Shown in pieces: positions 34,602 through 42,502 of a DNA stretch of 64,000 nt. This DNA comes from UBA6522 sp965204155. GTDB lineage: Bacteria > Pseudomonadota > Gammaproteobacteria > Steroidobacterales > Rariloculaceae. The stretch's first letter is position 1; the number at the start of each line of letters is the position of its first letter. Location of the stretch: positions 2,666,001 to 2,730,000 of the forward strand of contig OZ241971.1 of the NCBI GenBank assembly GCA_965204155.1. The letters run 5' to 3'. Below the pieces are notes generated by a model. It saw only the letters and a list, made by a program, of their open reading frames with translations, had not been told where the DNA came from and ran no database searches. The position numbers and the translations under genes were made by a program.

Positions 34602-35849
34602 CTACCGGATACGGTGCTCGACGAACGGTAACGCCCCGTACCTGCCGCTAAGGTATGACCGCTCAAGGTTCTCCAGCCCCTTGCGAGGACTGAAGTCCGT
34701 AAGTGGAAACAATCGAGTCTCTTGCTTCTCGTTGCGCTCGCAGAACCAGATCTGATCGCGACGAAATACGTCCTGGTTCAGAATCGATGTGTCGTGAGTC
34801 GTGAAGACAAGCTGAGCGCCTCCCGTATTCAGCCGAGTATCATGGAACTGATCGACCAACAATCTGACCAGTGCAGGATGAAGACTGGCATGCAATTCAT
34901 CGAAGACGATCACGTTCCCGTTCTTCAAACTATCAAGCCATGGACCGGCCAGGGCGAAGATTCGTTGCGTTCCGTCCGATTCATCTCCGAGTCGCAATTC
35001 TTTCTGGAGATTTTTGCCAGTATTGTGACTTAACCGCAATTCGGGAATTTTCTTTCCAGCCAACTCTTCCACCAGATGCCGCTTCCAATCCGGATCCATG
35101 TCTCCCTGAAGTTGTCCCGGTTGAAATTCTTTCTCCACTACACGAACATCGGCGATGTCGAGGTCAGCCACATTCAGAAAGTCAATGATTTCGCTTTTGC
35201 GCTGGTCGCGGCACCAGGACATTGATAATGAATTTCTCCAACCCCGGGCGTCGGCAACTTGTAATCTCTTCTTGAACCAATTGTAGATTGGTCGCAATTG
35301 TCGGCAGTTGAGTAAGACTGCGGTTGACAGATACAGCGCATTCGGTCGGGTCGCGCGTTGCCAGACTTTCTTGTCTCCTGTGAGCTTGGGACCGAACTTC
35401 CATGCATTCGCTGTGCGCTCATACCAAACCTGGACACGTCCGCGTGGCCAGGCGAAGAGCCACTCGTCAGTTACATGATGGCGAGTTGCCCTGAACCCGT
35501 ACTGGTACCTGACTCCTTCGGCAACAAACAACACTTCCAGCATTGTCGCCTCGTCCTCGCAATCAGGATCCAGACGAAAGGGGGTCACCGGCAACTCATC
35601 AAGGTCTTCGGTCGAGTGGGTAACAACATACTTCATCGTACTCAACGCGTTGACCAGATTGCTTTTGCCAGCGGCGTTCGGTCCGTAAATCGCGGCGGAA
35701 CGCACGAGAGGTTCGTTGTGCTTACCCCCCGAGTGTTCGGGCTTGACCAGATGTGTGTCGCGCCGCTCGTCTCCGCGACCTGCAACCAGATTGAGCCGCG
35801 CCTCGTCGCGAATGGACTTGAAATTCTCGACCGTAAACTCTACAAGCAT
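34602..35849 (-). CDS. AAA family ATPase, RloA-like
   Basis: This 415-residue protein starts MLVEFTVENFKSIRDE, the signature N-terminus of AAA_15/AAA_21 ATPases. Walker A is GPNAAGKS (56-63), Walker B is NVIVFDELHASLHP and the H-loop is FTTHDTS. There is no TOPRIM domain, which separates it from the OLD-like gene at 223. Family members pair with RloB or with other effectors in anti-phage systems such as retrons. Here no complete partner is present, only a possible remnant (34466-34594). The gene abuts a tRNA-Pro fragment, consistent with island cargo. Confidence 0.75.
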   Translation of the reverse strand: MLVEFTVENFKSIRDEARLNLVAGRGDERRDTHLVKPEHSGGKHNEPLVRSAAIYGPNAAGKSNLVNALSTMKYVVTHSTEDLDELPVTPFRLDPDCEDEATMLEVLFVAEGVRYQYGFRATRHHVTDEWLFAWPRGRVQVWYERTANAWKFGPKLTGDKKVWQRATRPNALYLSTAVLLNCRQLRPIYNWFKKRLQVADARGWRNSLSMSWCRDQRKSEIIDFLNVADLDIADVRVVEKEFQPGQLQGDMDPDWKRHLVEELAGKKIPELRLSHNTGKNLQKELRLGDESDGTQRIFALAGPWLDSLKNGNVIVFDELHASLHPALVRLLVDQFHDTRLNTGGAQLVFTTHDTSILNQDVFRRDQIWFCERNEKQETRLFPLTDFSPRKGLENLERSYLSGRYGALPFVEHRIR

Positions 35850-35963
35850 GTAAAAACTATTTTAATACGTTGTTTCGGCATAATATGACAATAATTCACT
35901 CTAAAATCAATTCAGTGCCACCGAAAATCAACAACCTGGAGCGAAATTTGCCTCATGGTCGAT

Positions 35964-36008
35964 TTCGGGAGGCAGGGGCCGGAAGTTCAATTCCTCTCAC
36001 CCTGACCA
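35964..36008 (+). tRNA. tRNA-Pro(CGG) 3' half only (candidate attachment site)
   Basis: The parts of a tRNA from the anticodon loop on can be read in order: loop TTCGGGA with anticodon CGG (35964-35970), anticodon-stem 3' strand GGCAG, variable loop GGGCC, T-stem GGAAG, T-loop TTCAATT (35986-35992), T-stem CCTCT, acceptor strand CACCCTG, discriminator A and CCA (36006-36008). The T-stem has one mismatch. The 5' half is absent: the bases before the loop do not pair with GGCAG. Integrases commonly recombine within the 3' half of tRNA genes, so this is probably an att site or its relic. It cannot make a functional tRNA. Confidence 0.7.
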
Positions 36009-36058
36009 ATAAAAACAATATCTTGCGGTCGTAAAATCTGTCCTGGTTTAGGTTGATG

Positions 36059-36074
36059 GTGTGCTGCAGCACAC
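36059..36074. promoter_or_regulatory. 16-base perfect palindrome
   Basis: GTGTGCTGCAGCACAC reads identically on both strands. It lies 50 bases from the tRNA-Pro fragment in an AT-rich stretch. It could be an operator or a recombination-associated site; nothing else supports a specific role. Confidence 0.35.
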
Positions 36075-36306
36075 TTTCAGTCACGAATTTGCTGTGTACG
36101 ATGCGACTGCCTTGATCTAGTCCTTGCCTCGCCGCACAACGAACCCGGTATGTGAACAGACGTTTGAAAGCGCGATTCATGAGGAAGCCGTCAAGGTCTT
36201 TCCAGTGGGGCGCGATTCGTTGACGGCGGGTGTCGGTTCGGATTAAGTTGCGGCGTCGCTCTGACCCGTCCCGCTTCCCGCCCCCCGAACCATACCGCCT
36301 CGAACC

Positions 36307-36672
36307 ATGACTGTACTCCGGGACATTGCCATTGCCGAGGTCGAGGCCAATACGCTGCCCTACAGAAACGCCCTGTACCATCGAAGTACTCTGGTCGAGG
36401 GTATCCGAAAGATTGCCGCCAGGAACATGGTCCATCTCTCTCGCGCTAGAGGGGAGTGCGGTTACGGTGGCGATACGAGTACGCTGCCCGACGGCTGGAT
36501 CGAGGATGTGCAGAACCGCATGCTGCTGGATCAGGATTTGGAGCCCAGCCGTGCAAATCGAGCCTTCATGGGCTATGCGACATTTCTCCCAGTACAGATA
36601 TACCTTTGTCTCTTGCACGCCGGCATCGAGTTCTACACCAAGATGGCTGGTCAATCCTTTGTCTGCGAATGA
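36307..36672 (+). CDS. Hypothetical protein
   Basis: This 121-residue frame starts with ATG and ends 18 bases before the third SprT-like gene. The sequence is balanced in composition (LRDIAIAEVEANTLPYRNAL, WIEDVQNRMLLDQDLEP) and looks protein-like, but no family is recognised. The last codons overlap the start of the SprT repeat unit, so its C-terminus may have been altered by that insertion. Confidence 0.4.
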   Translation: MTVLRDIAIAEVEANTLPYRNALYHRSTLVEGIRKIAARNMVHLSRARGECGYGGDTSTLPDGWIEDVQNRMLLDQDLEPSRANRAFMGYATFLPVQIYLCLLHAGIEFYTKMAGQSFVCE

Positions 36673-37505
36673 ACCGGCGAAGACAGAAAATGACTCCGGT
36701 CAGCGTGCCGCACGGGCCAAACGTCGATTGGCTTGAGTTGCTCCTCGGCAGTCGGGCGCCCGACTCAACGCCCTCTCTATGCATCGAGGATGCGCAGGTC
36801 TTTTTTGAAGTCGGCGACGAGGTGCGTTTTTGCACGCCCGATGGCCGCACACTGACCGGTACCGTAGAGAAACTCAACCCCAAACGCGCCAGGGTTCGAT
36901 GCGGCGCCAGTGGCTGGACCGTGCCCTACGCCGGACTCCAACACCTCTGTGCCTCAACCGCTACGGACCGCAAGCCACGCGTCACCCGGCTGAACGCAGT
37001 CGCGGCCCAGGCCCGCGACCTTATGGACCGTCACGGATTGGATGAGTGGACATTTCGCTTCAACACCGCACGGAAGAAGCTCGGAGAGTGCCGGGCACAG
37101 CAGAAGCTCATCCTGCTCAGCCGGTCGCACGCGGTGAACGATACCCCCGCTCAGGTCGCCGACACCATCCTGCACGAGATCGCCCACGCGCTGGCCGGCC
37201 CGTCCGCGCGCCACGGCCCCGCCTGGAAGGCGATCGCCCATCAGCTCGGCGCAACCCCGAAATCATGCGCGCCCGAAAGCGACGAGGCACGAGACCGCCG
37301 CGAATCCGCCAAGGCGAAATTCCGCGCCGGCGACGCCGTGTCGTTCATCGCCCGCGGGGCGGTTCAGACAGGTACCATCGTGCGAATGAACCCCAAGCGC
37401 GCCAAGGTGAAATGCGGCGATGTCGCGTGGTCCGTGCCCTATCCGAAACTCATCGCAGGCACCCGCGTGGACCGAGGTTCGTCTGAGAACTGACAGCGCC
37501 GTCGT
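36657..37505 (+). repeat. SprT-like gene, near-identical direct repeat (copy 3)
   Basis: Counterpart of 17010-17850, in the same orientation. The match begins upstream of the start codon, in CTTTGTCTGCG, and ends just after the stop. Sequences on both sides differ completely from those around copy 2, which fixes the unit at about 850 bases. No target duplication or terminal inverted repeat was found at the edges. Confidence 0.75.
36690..37493 (+). CDS. SprT-like metallopeptidase with flanking SH3-like repeats, copy 3
   Basis: This 267-residue protein is nearly the same as copy 2 along its whole length, with HEIAH, RHGPAWK and both NPKRA(R/K)V blocks preserved. Differences are a few substitutions such as LCIEDA for LCPEDA and VADT for VTDT. 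The ATG at 36690 aligns with the start of copy 2; a longer open frame from 36456 runs into unrelated DNA and is not used. The downstream neighbour is a convergent DUF2971-like gene. Confidence 0.75.
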   Translation: MTPVSVPHGPNVDWLELLLGSRAPDSTPSLCIEDAQVFFEVGDEVRFCTPDGRTLTGTVEKLNPKRARVRCGASGWTVPYAGLQHLCASTATDRKPRVTRLNAVAAQARDLMDRHGLDEWTFRFNTARKKLGECRAQQKLILLSRSHAVNDTPAQVADTILHEIAHALAGPSARHGPAWKAIAHQLGATPKSCAPESDEARDRRESAKAKFRAGDAVSFIARGAVQTGTIVRMNPKRAKVKCGDVAWSVPYPKLIAGTRVDRGSSEN

Positions 37506-37562
37506 CCGCCGAGCAGGCCTCCGAGCATTGGCCTTTTGGCCGGACGCTCGTCTTGGCCAGCT

Positions 37563-38120
37563 TCAGGATGAATACCTTGGCAGCACTACATCAAACACCC
37601 CTTGAAGGTTGCCTACATTCGGTTTGAGCGTATCGTTCAGCAGTCTGAACGGCGGGGGAAGGAACACTACAAGCCTCCACTCTCTTTCATGAGCGAAACC
37701 CGCGGGCTTTGTGTAGTGCTTCCGCTTCCAGAGTTCAGACGGTCCCGGCACCGAATCGAGGACTTCCTTTTTCCCGTACTCGACTTGGTGCCACTCCACG
37801 CGGCTCCCGTCCGGGAGTTTGGACAGCACACGATCACTCAACGCAAGGGGTCGTCGCAGCTTGAGAACGAAGTCTCCGTGTTCCTTCAATGGCCGTTCGC
37901 TGAAGCACAAAATAAACGCTGGGAAAATCGCGTTCTCGTCCGATACGTCCCGATGCAACATTCCACGTACCGTGTAGGAACCCACGCCCTCCAGGGGATC
38001 ACGCCCAGACGATTCGACCCCGCGAAAATGTTTCAATGACCGGAACCAAAGCCTTCCCATGAGATGGTTTCTTATGGCGGCCTCGCACTTCAGCGTGCGG
38101 TAAAGCGTCGGGATATTCAT
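37563..38120 (-). CDS. DUF2971-like hypothetical protein
   Basis: In this 185-residue protein LYRTLKCEAAIRNHLMGRLW at the start, FILCFSERP in the middle and FAHEREWRLVVF near the C-terminus follow the general pattern of DUF2971 proteins: an opening Tyr/Arg motif, a CFS strand and an E-x-EWR motif. The resemblance is moderate. The protein is shorter than the 245-residue relative at 13701. As there, it sits next to a SprT-like gene. Confidence 0.5.
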   Translation of the reverse strand: MNIPTLYRTLKCEAAIRNHLMGRLWFRSLKHFRGVESSGRDPLEGVGSYTVRGMLHRDVSDENAIFPAFILCFSERPLKEHGDFVLKLRRPLALSDRVLSKLPDGSRVEWHQVEYGKKEVLDSVPGPSELWKRKHYTKPAGFAHEREWRLVVFLPPPFRLLNDTLKPNVGNLQGVFDVVLPRYSS

Positions 38121-38296
38121 CAGCGTGTAAGGGCTGTCAGCACCCTCCTATCCTCCCATCAATCCTTTGTTCGTATTCAACGTGAAGTCAGCCGCTGATT
38201 CCAGATCGAACCGGGCACCCGATTGAAAGTCCGAGAACGTCAAGGAAACAGTACCGCGTAGTATTCTTTCCGATACAAACGAGGTTGGGGATTACG

Positions 38297-38872
38297 ATGA
38301 CTTTGGCCGATGCCATCCGCGTGCTCGTTCTCGGCGCGGGCCGTCAGTTTCCGGTGCTCAGCGTCGCCAGTCTGAGAGTTCTGTTCAGCGATGATAACGA
38401 CGCCGCGTTCAGGAAGGGCCTCCGCAGGCTCGTCGATGTGGGCCTGCTCGAGCGGGTCGCCCGCGGGATCTACTTGAACCTGGCCCTCCCCGGCATGGGA
38501 CTCAAGGGCGTGGGCGTGGTCGCCCGGCACCTTCGCCCGCGCCATCTCTGCTACTTGAGCTACGAGTCCGCGCTCTCAGACTGCGGTTCCATCGACCAGG
38601 TTCCGATGGTCTACATAATCGCGACGACGGGGAACGCCGGCACGTACTCCACCCGCTACGGAGACATCGAGTTCTCGCACACCGGAAGGGGCGATGTGGA
38701 GATACTGCGCAACACCGAGTTCGACGACCGGCTTGGCATGCGCGTGGCCTCGCCCGCGCTGGCGGAAGATGACCTTCGCCGGATTCGCCCGGGCAACCTT
38801 CATCTGATCGACGCTGGGTCCCACGAGGACGCGCTGGCCGAGTGGGCGGATAGGCACCGCACCGCCCACTAA
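38297..38872 (+). CDS. AbiEi-family antitoxin-like protein
   Basis: In this 191-residue protein a winged helix (residues about 20-60, AFRKGLRRLVDVGLLERVARGIYLNL) is followed by the AbiEi core (RPRHLCYLSYESALSDCG, GDIEFSHTG). AbiEi proteins repress transcription and neutralise the nucleotidyltransferase toxin AbiEii encoded immediately downstream. No AbiEii is present; the Rpn cassette starts within a few bases of the stop. ATG 38297 is preceded by GGGG; TTG 38285 is an alternative. The protein may be an orphan regulator or have lost its partner through insertion of the cassette. Confidence 0.7.
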   Translation: MTLADAIRVLVLGAGRQFPVLSVASLRVLFSDDNDAAFRKGLRRLVDVGLLERVARGIYLNLALPGMGLKGVGVVARHLRPRHLCYLSYESALSDCGSIDQVPMVYIIATTGNAGTYSTRYGDIEFSHTGRGDVEILRNTEFDDRLGMRVASPALAEDDLRRIRPGNLHLIDAGSHEDALAEWADRHRTAH

Positions 38873-39148
38873 TCGCCTGCGCCGCTCCAACGTAGCCCGG
38901 CGGCACAATCACACAAGTGCCAGCCATCGCCAAACAAGTGGCTCTCGGTGTCTTTGTCCGTCATGCCAACACTCAGGAAAAACCGCTATCGTTCGACTAT
39001 GCGAAATGTCGAGTTTTGAGCCGCCTCCACGCCACGAATCTCCCAATTCTGCCCAGAAAGTCGGTACTACTTTGCCGCCCCCGCTCCGTAAGATCAGGCA
39101 TTCAATCAGGTGCCCCAGGCGCCTCAACCAACTCACGGGCGGACCCTC

Positions 39149-40192
39149 ATGCAAGATGCGGCCCACAAACTGATCTATTCCTTTCCGAGAATGGTCGCGG
39201 ACCTGCTGCGCGGGTTTCTGCCCGACGGGGCGGAGGCGGGCTTCGACTTCGACACCCTGGAGCCGCTGACGGCGTCGCACGTCGGACGGCGGCTGGAACG
39301 GCGCGAAGGCGACCTGATGTGGCGGCTCCGCGCCCACGGGGCGCCGGCGGGCGGCTGGGTTCACGTGCTGGTGCTGCTGGAGTTCCAGTCCAGCGTGGAC
39401 CGCAGCATGGCGTTGCGGGTCCTCACCTATACGGGTCTCGCGTGGGAGGGGTTGCTGCGCTCCGGGACGGGATCCGGCGACAGGATGCGGCCGACGATGC
39501 CCCTGCCGCCCGTGATACCTTTCGTGGTCTACAATGGTTCCCTGACATGGACGGCGCCGGAGGACGTGTCGGACCTGGTCGCCCGGTCGGCCCGGGCCTT
39601 GGCGCGGCTGCAGCCGAAGAACCGCTACGTGCTGCTGGACATGCAGCGGTCGGACACCGGCGGCGTGCCGGAGGACAACCTGGTCGGCCTGCAGGCGGCG
39701 CTGGTGCGCACCACGCCGGGGGACGACAAGGAGATTCTGGCCCGGCTGCGCGCCGCGCTGGCGGGGCCGGAGCACGAGGGGCTGCGCAAGGCATTCACGG
39801 AGTGGTTGCGCCGGTGGCGGGACGAGGACTACGATTTGGAGGCGGGCGCGGGCGAGGCGTTTCGCGGCGAGTTGGACAGGGTGCAGGCGGCTGGAGAGGT
39901 GGAAGCGATGGGATCGTTGGCGGCGGAAAGGTGGAAAGCGCAGCAGCGCAAGAAAGAGGCGCAGATTCGGGCGCGGGCGATGGAGCAGGGTCGCGCGGAG
40001 GGCCTTGAAATCATGGTGGAGCGTTTGACAACGCAGCGGTTCAATGCGTCGACGGGCGAGCGCCTGTCGGCGTTGCTGGCGGGCGTTTCGGAGCCGGAGC
40101 GTCTAACGGCGGTGGGCGTTGCGGTCGTCGAATGCGGCACGGGCGAGGAGTTGCTCGCCGCGGCCAAGCGCATCGTCAACGAGGCGGACTGA
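39149..40192 (+). CDS. Rpn-family recombination-promoting nuclease/putative transposase, copy 2
   Basis: This 347-residue protein has the same active-site pattern as copy 1 (GDLMWRLR, LLEFQS) and the same C-terminal tail (GERLSALLAGVSEPERL ... GEELLAAAKRI). It is shorter by two small deletions: a Thr/Gly/Ser-rich loop after LLRSGTG and a short helix repeat near EQGRAEGLE. The nuclease residues are intact. It is followed at 187 bases by a C-terminal-only relative, an arrangement not seen at copy 1. Confidence 0.8.
   Translation: MQDAAHKLIYSFPRMVADLLRGFLPDGAEAGFDFDTLEPLTASHVGRRLERREGDLMWRLRAHGAPAGGWVHVLVLLEFQSSVDRSMALRVLTYTGLAWEGLLRSGTGSGDRMRPTMPLPPVIPFVVYNGSLTWTAPEDVSDLVARSARALARLQPKNRYVLLDMQRSDTGGVPEDNLVGLQAALVRTTPGDDKEILARLRAALAGPEHEGLRKAFTEWLRRWRDEDYDLEAGAGEAFRGELDRVQAAGEVEAMGSLAAERWKAQQRKKEAQIRARAMEQGRAEGLEIMVERLTTQRFNASTGERLSALLAGVSEPERLTAVGVAVVECGTGEELLAAAKRIVNEAD
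39908..40192 (+). CDS. Candidate internal-start short Rpn form (RpnS-like), copy 2
   Basis: GGAGAGG at 39893-39899 lies eight bases before an in-frame ATG at 39908, at the same spacing and place as in copy 1. The product would be about 94 residues of the C-terminal tail. Conservation between copies is weak evidence by itself because the copies are recent, but the signal is strong. Confidence 0.4.
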   Translation: MGSLAAERWKAQQRKKEAQIRARAMEQGRAEGLEIMVERLTTQRFNASTGERLSALLAGVSEPERLTAVGVAVVECGTGEELLAAAKRIVNEAD

Positions 40193-40378
40193 ACGGGGAC
40201 GGCGACGCCGAGACCTACGGCGCCCACCGCTACGCCCCCGGCCGCACACATAGTGGCACCGAAATAGCGCCCGCAAGCGAGGACCCTCCCGACACCGGGA
40301 AAAAAAGAAAACGGCCTTGATGCCCCGCCGGCCTCGACGTATGCATCTGAACGGGCCAGCCGGTAAACTACAGCGATC

Positions 40379-40939
40379 ATGAATAAACAGCCAACACATC
40401 AGTTTTGGTGGCAGTCGGAGGAAAATACGGTCCGCCTGTGGATGGCCCTGGAACGGGCGAAGCCAGAGCAGACGCCGGCGATACTGTGCCGGGTGGGCAC
40501 GGTGTTGGCCGACCCGGAGCATGACGGGCTGGGGGCGGCTTTCGGTCAGTGGGCGTGCCAAGCGTGGTTCAAGGACGGTGGTCTGCTGGCGGGCGGTGAC
40601 GAGGCGTTGCGCGGCAAGCTGGACAAATTGGCGGAGGCGGGCAATCTGGAAGCGATGGCATTGTTGGCGGATCAGGAGGGGGAAGAGCGCCGGATACTGA
40701 AAAGCAGGCGGCATCTCGCGCGGTTCAAGGTGAGAAGCCGATTGCAGGGCATTGAAGAAGTACTGGCGCATCAGACGACGCGCCGGTTCGGCGCCGATAC
40801 GGCTGAGCGACTGTCGGCGCTGCTGGCGGGCGTTTCGGCGCCGGAGCGCCTGGCGGTGGGCGACGCGGTGATCAAATGCGGCACGGGCGAGGAGTTGCTC
40901 GCCGCGGCCAGGCGCATCGTCGGCGACCGGACTGAGTAG
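40379..40939 (+). CDS. Rpn C-terminal-domain protein lacking the nuclease domain
   Basis: This 186-residue protein aligns with the C-terminal half of the Rpn proteins: VLADPEHDGLGAAFGQWA, DEALRGKLDKLAEAGNLEAM and the tail TTRRFGADTAERLSALLAGV. The N-terminal 30 residues are unrelated, and the GDLMWRLR/LLEFQS nuclease motifs are absent. The spacing from Rpn copy 2 and the shared orientation suggest that it modulates that protein, as RpnS forms are reported to do in E. coli; it could equally be a degenerate third copy. Confidence 0.65.
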   Translation: MNKQPTHQFWWQSEENTVRLWMALERAKPEQTPAILCRVGTVLADPEHDGLGAAFGQWACQAWFKDGGLLAGGDEALRGKLDKLAEAGNLEAMALLADQEGEERRILKSRRHLARFKVRSRLQGIEEVLAHQTTRRFGADTAERLSALLAGVSAPERLAVGDAVIKCGTGEELLAAARRIVGDRTE

Positions 40940-40956
40940 CGACCCCCGGTTCGACG

Positions 40957-42393
40957 TTATTTCGCGAGTAGGGTGGTCAACTCGCGTACCGATTCCAGCG
41001 ACTCCAGGTCGCGCACCGTTTCCACGACTTGTGCCGCGCGGTCCCGGTCCCAGCCGGCGAACTCCGCGCAGCCGGTGAACTTTTCCGCCACCTCGTCGTA
41101 ACTCATGGGGTTGGCCGGGCTGCCCTTGCCGAAGTCGGCGCGGCCGGAGACCGTTCGACCGTCCTGCAACCGAATGTCGATGATGGTGGTCATCTTGTCG
41201 TAACCCGCGGCTTCGGCCTCCGGGTGGACGCCGAACTCGACCCGGCGGATCATTTCCTGCACATCCGGGCGGTTCACGACTTCATCGGTGAATTCGGCCA
41301 GCCCGCCGCGCCTCCTGAGCAACAGGATCGTCATGCAGAACTCCATGGAGAACTTGGCCTGAAGCTCGTCGGTGGGCCGGTGGTGGATCAAGGCGTTGGG
41401 CATGTTGTGATTGGTGCCCACCTTCACTTGCTCCACCTCGTCCGCGCGGATGTCGTGCTTCAGGATCAACTCCATCATCTTGGTCATGCCCGGATGAGTC
41501 AGCGAGCCCGATGGATGGGGCTTGATGGAAATCCCGGGGTCGGCAAAGGTCCACGGATCGCCCAGGTGGCCTGACAGCGCTTCCAGGGAGAAACCGCCGC
41601 CGTGAGCCTGGAAGAAGCCCCGCGGCGATTCGAGGATGCCCTGCGCCGCGGTCCATCCGGCATCGGCCAGATCCGCCGCGATGATCCCGGCTTCGGCTGC
41701 CCGGCCGGCGTGGAAGGGCTTGGTCATGGTGCCGAAATTCTCCCTGAGTCCGCCAGCCTGACTGGCCGCGATGGCCAGCGCGCGCCGGGTCCGGGGCACA
41801 TCGAGACCGTAGAGCCTCGCCGCCGCCGAGGCCGAGGCGAAGACGCCGCAGGTGGCGGTGGAATGAAAGCCGTGCTGATAGTGCCGCGGCGACATGGCTT
41901 CGGAGATCTTGCTCTCAACCTCCACGCCGAGGTTGTATGCCAATGCCAGCTCGCGCCCGCTTGAATTCATCTGTTCGGCGACCGCGAGGGCGGCCGGCAG
42001 GCACGGCGCGGTGGGATGGGTCAGCAAGCCGTAGACGCGGTCCTTCTGCACCGCCAACTGGGTATCGTCGAAATCGTCCGCGTGCACGCCCACGCCGTTG
42101 GCGAACGCTGCGAAACGCGGCTGCACCCGGAGACCGGTACCGATCACCGTGGTGTCTCCGCTGAGGCCCTGTGCCCGCAGGTAACGCTCGACGATTGCGC
42201 CGCTCTCGGCCACCGAACCCGACAGGGCCAGACCCAGCCCGTCGAGAATGGACTTCCTGGCCAATCCGGTGACCTCATCGGGGATCGACCCGTAATCGGT
42301 CGCCACGACGAATTCGGCCACTTCGCGGGTCAGTCCCGCGCCGTGGTCCGAGGAGATATCGGGCGTGAAATGTTGGATGGCGGTGCTCGACAT
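40957..42393 (-). CDS. MmgE/PrpD family protein
   Basis: This 478-residue protein, full length for the family, has the all-helical PrpD fold signature segments near the N-terminus (ARKSILDGLGLALSGSVAES) and GVHADDFDDTQ. The lid region follows (GFHSTATCGVFASASAAARL, KPFHAGRAAEAGIIAADLAD), and then the small domain IKPHPSGSLTHPGMTKM. Relatives include 2-methylcitrate dehydratase, cis-aconitate decarboxylase and iminodisuccinate epimerase, so the substrate cannot be fixed. It is the last gene of the minus-strand set with TctC-TctB-TctA, which suggests that the imported di- or tricarboxylate is its substrate or precursor. Confidence 0.85.
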   Translation of the reverse strand: MSSTAIQHFTPDISSDHGAGLTREVAEFVVATDYGSIPDEVTGLARKSILDGLGLALSGSVAESGAIVERYLRAQGLSGDTTVIGTGLRVQPRFAAFANGVGVHADDFDDTQLAVQKDRVYGLLTHPTAPCLPAALAVAEQMNSSGRELALAYNLGVEVESKISEAMSPRHYQHGFHSTATCGVFASASAAARLYGLDVPRTRRALAIAASQAGGLRENFGTMTKPFHAGRAAEAGIIAADLADAGWTAAQGILESPRGFFQAHGGGFSLEALSGHLGDPWTFADPGISIKPHPSGSLTHPGMTKMMELILKHDIRADEVEQVKVGTNHNMPNALIHHRPTDELQAKFSMEFCMTILLLRRRGGLAEFTDEVVNRPDVQEMIRRVEFGVHPEAEAAGYDKMTTIIDIRLQDGRTVSGRADFGKGSPANPMSYDEVAEKFTGCAEFAGWDRDRAAQVVETVRDLESLESVRELTTLLAK

Positions 42394-42502
42394 TCAGTTA
42401 CTCCGGTGCCGGAAAGCGCAACAGCATGCAAGAAGGAAGGCCCGTAGTCGAGCCTCAGCCTTCAGGAGTCGCAGTGCCCGTGGCAACCGCCGGCCCCGGG
42501 AA

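Larger units (their letters stand above)
35850..36306. other. Intergenic region with tRNA fragment and palindrome
   Basis: About 460 bases, containing the tRNA-Pro 3' half (35964-36008) and a 16-base palindrome (36059-36074). A long minus-strand frame across it contains the reversed tRNA sequence and is therefore not taken as a gene. Confidence 0.5.
38876..40192 (+). repeat. Rpn cassette, direct repeat copy 2
   Basis: Counterpart of 15580-16936. Similarity starts almost at the AbiEi stop codon, runs through about 270 non-coding bases and through the gene. It is interrupted by short in-frame length differences near 39470 and 39985, where copy 1 has extra codons. Confidence 0.7.

Noticed and set aside
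35953..36654. Long minus-strand frame of 233 codons
   Set aside because: It runs through the reversed tRNA-Pro fragment (translating to VRVRGIELPAPASR, a typical tRNA-flank artefact) and is antisense to the better frame at 36307-36672.
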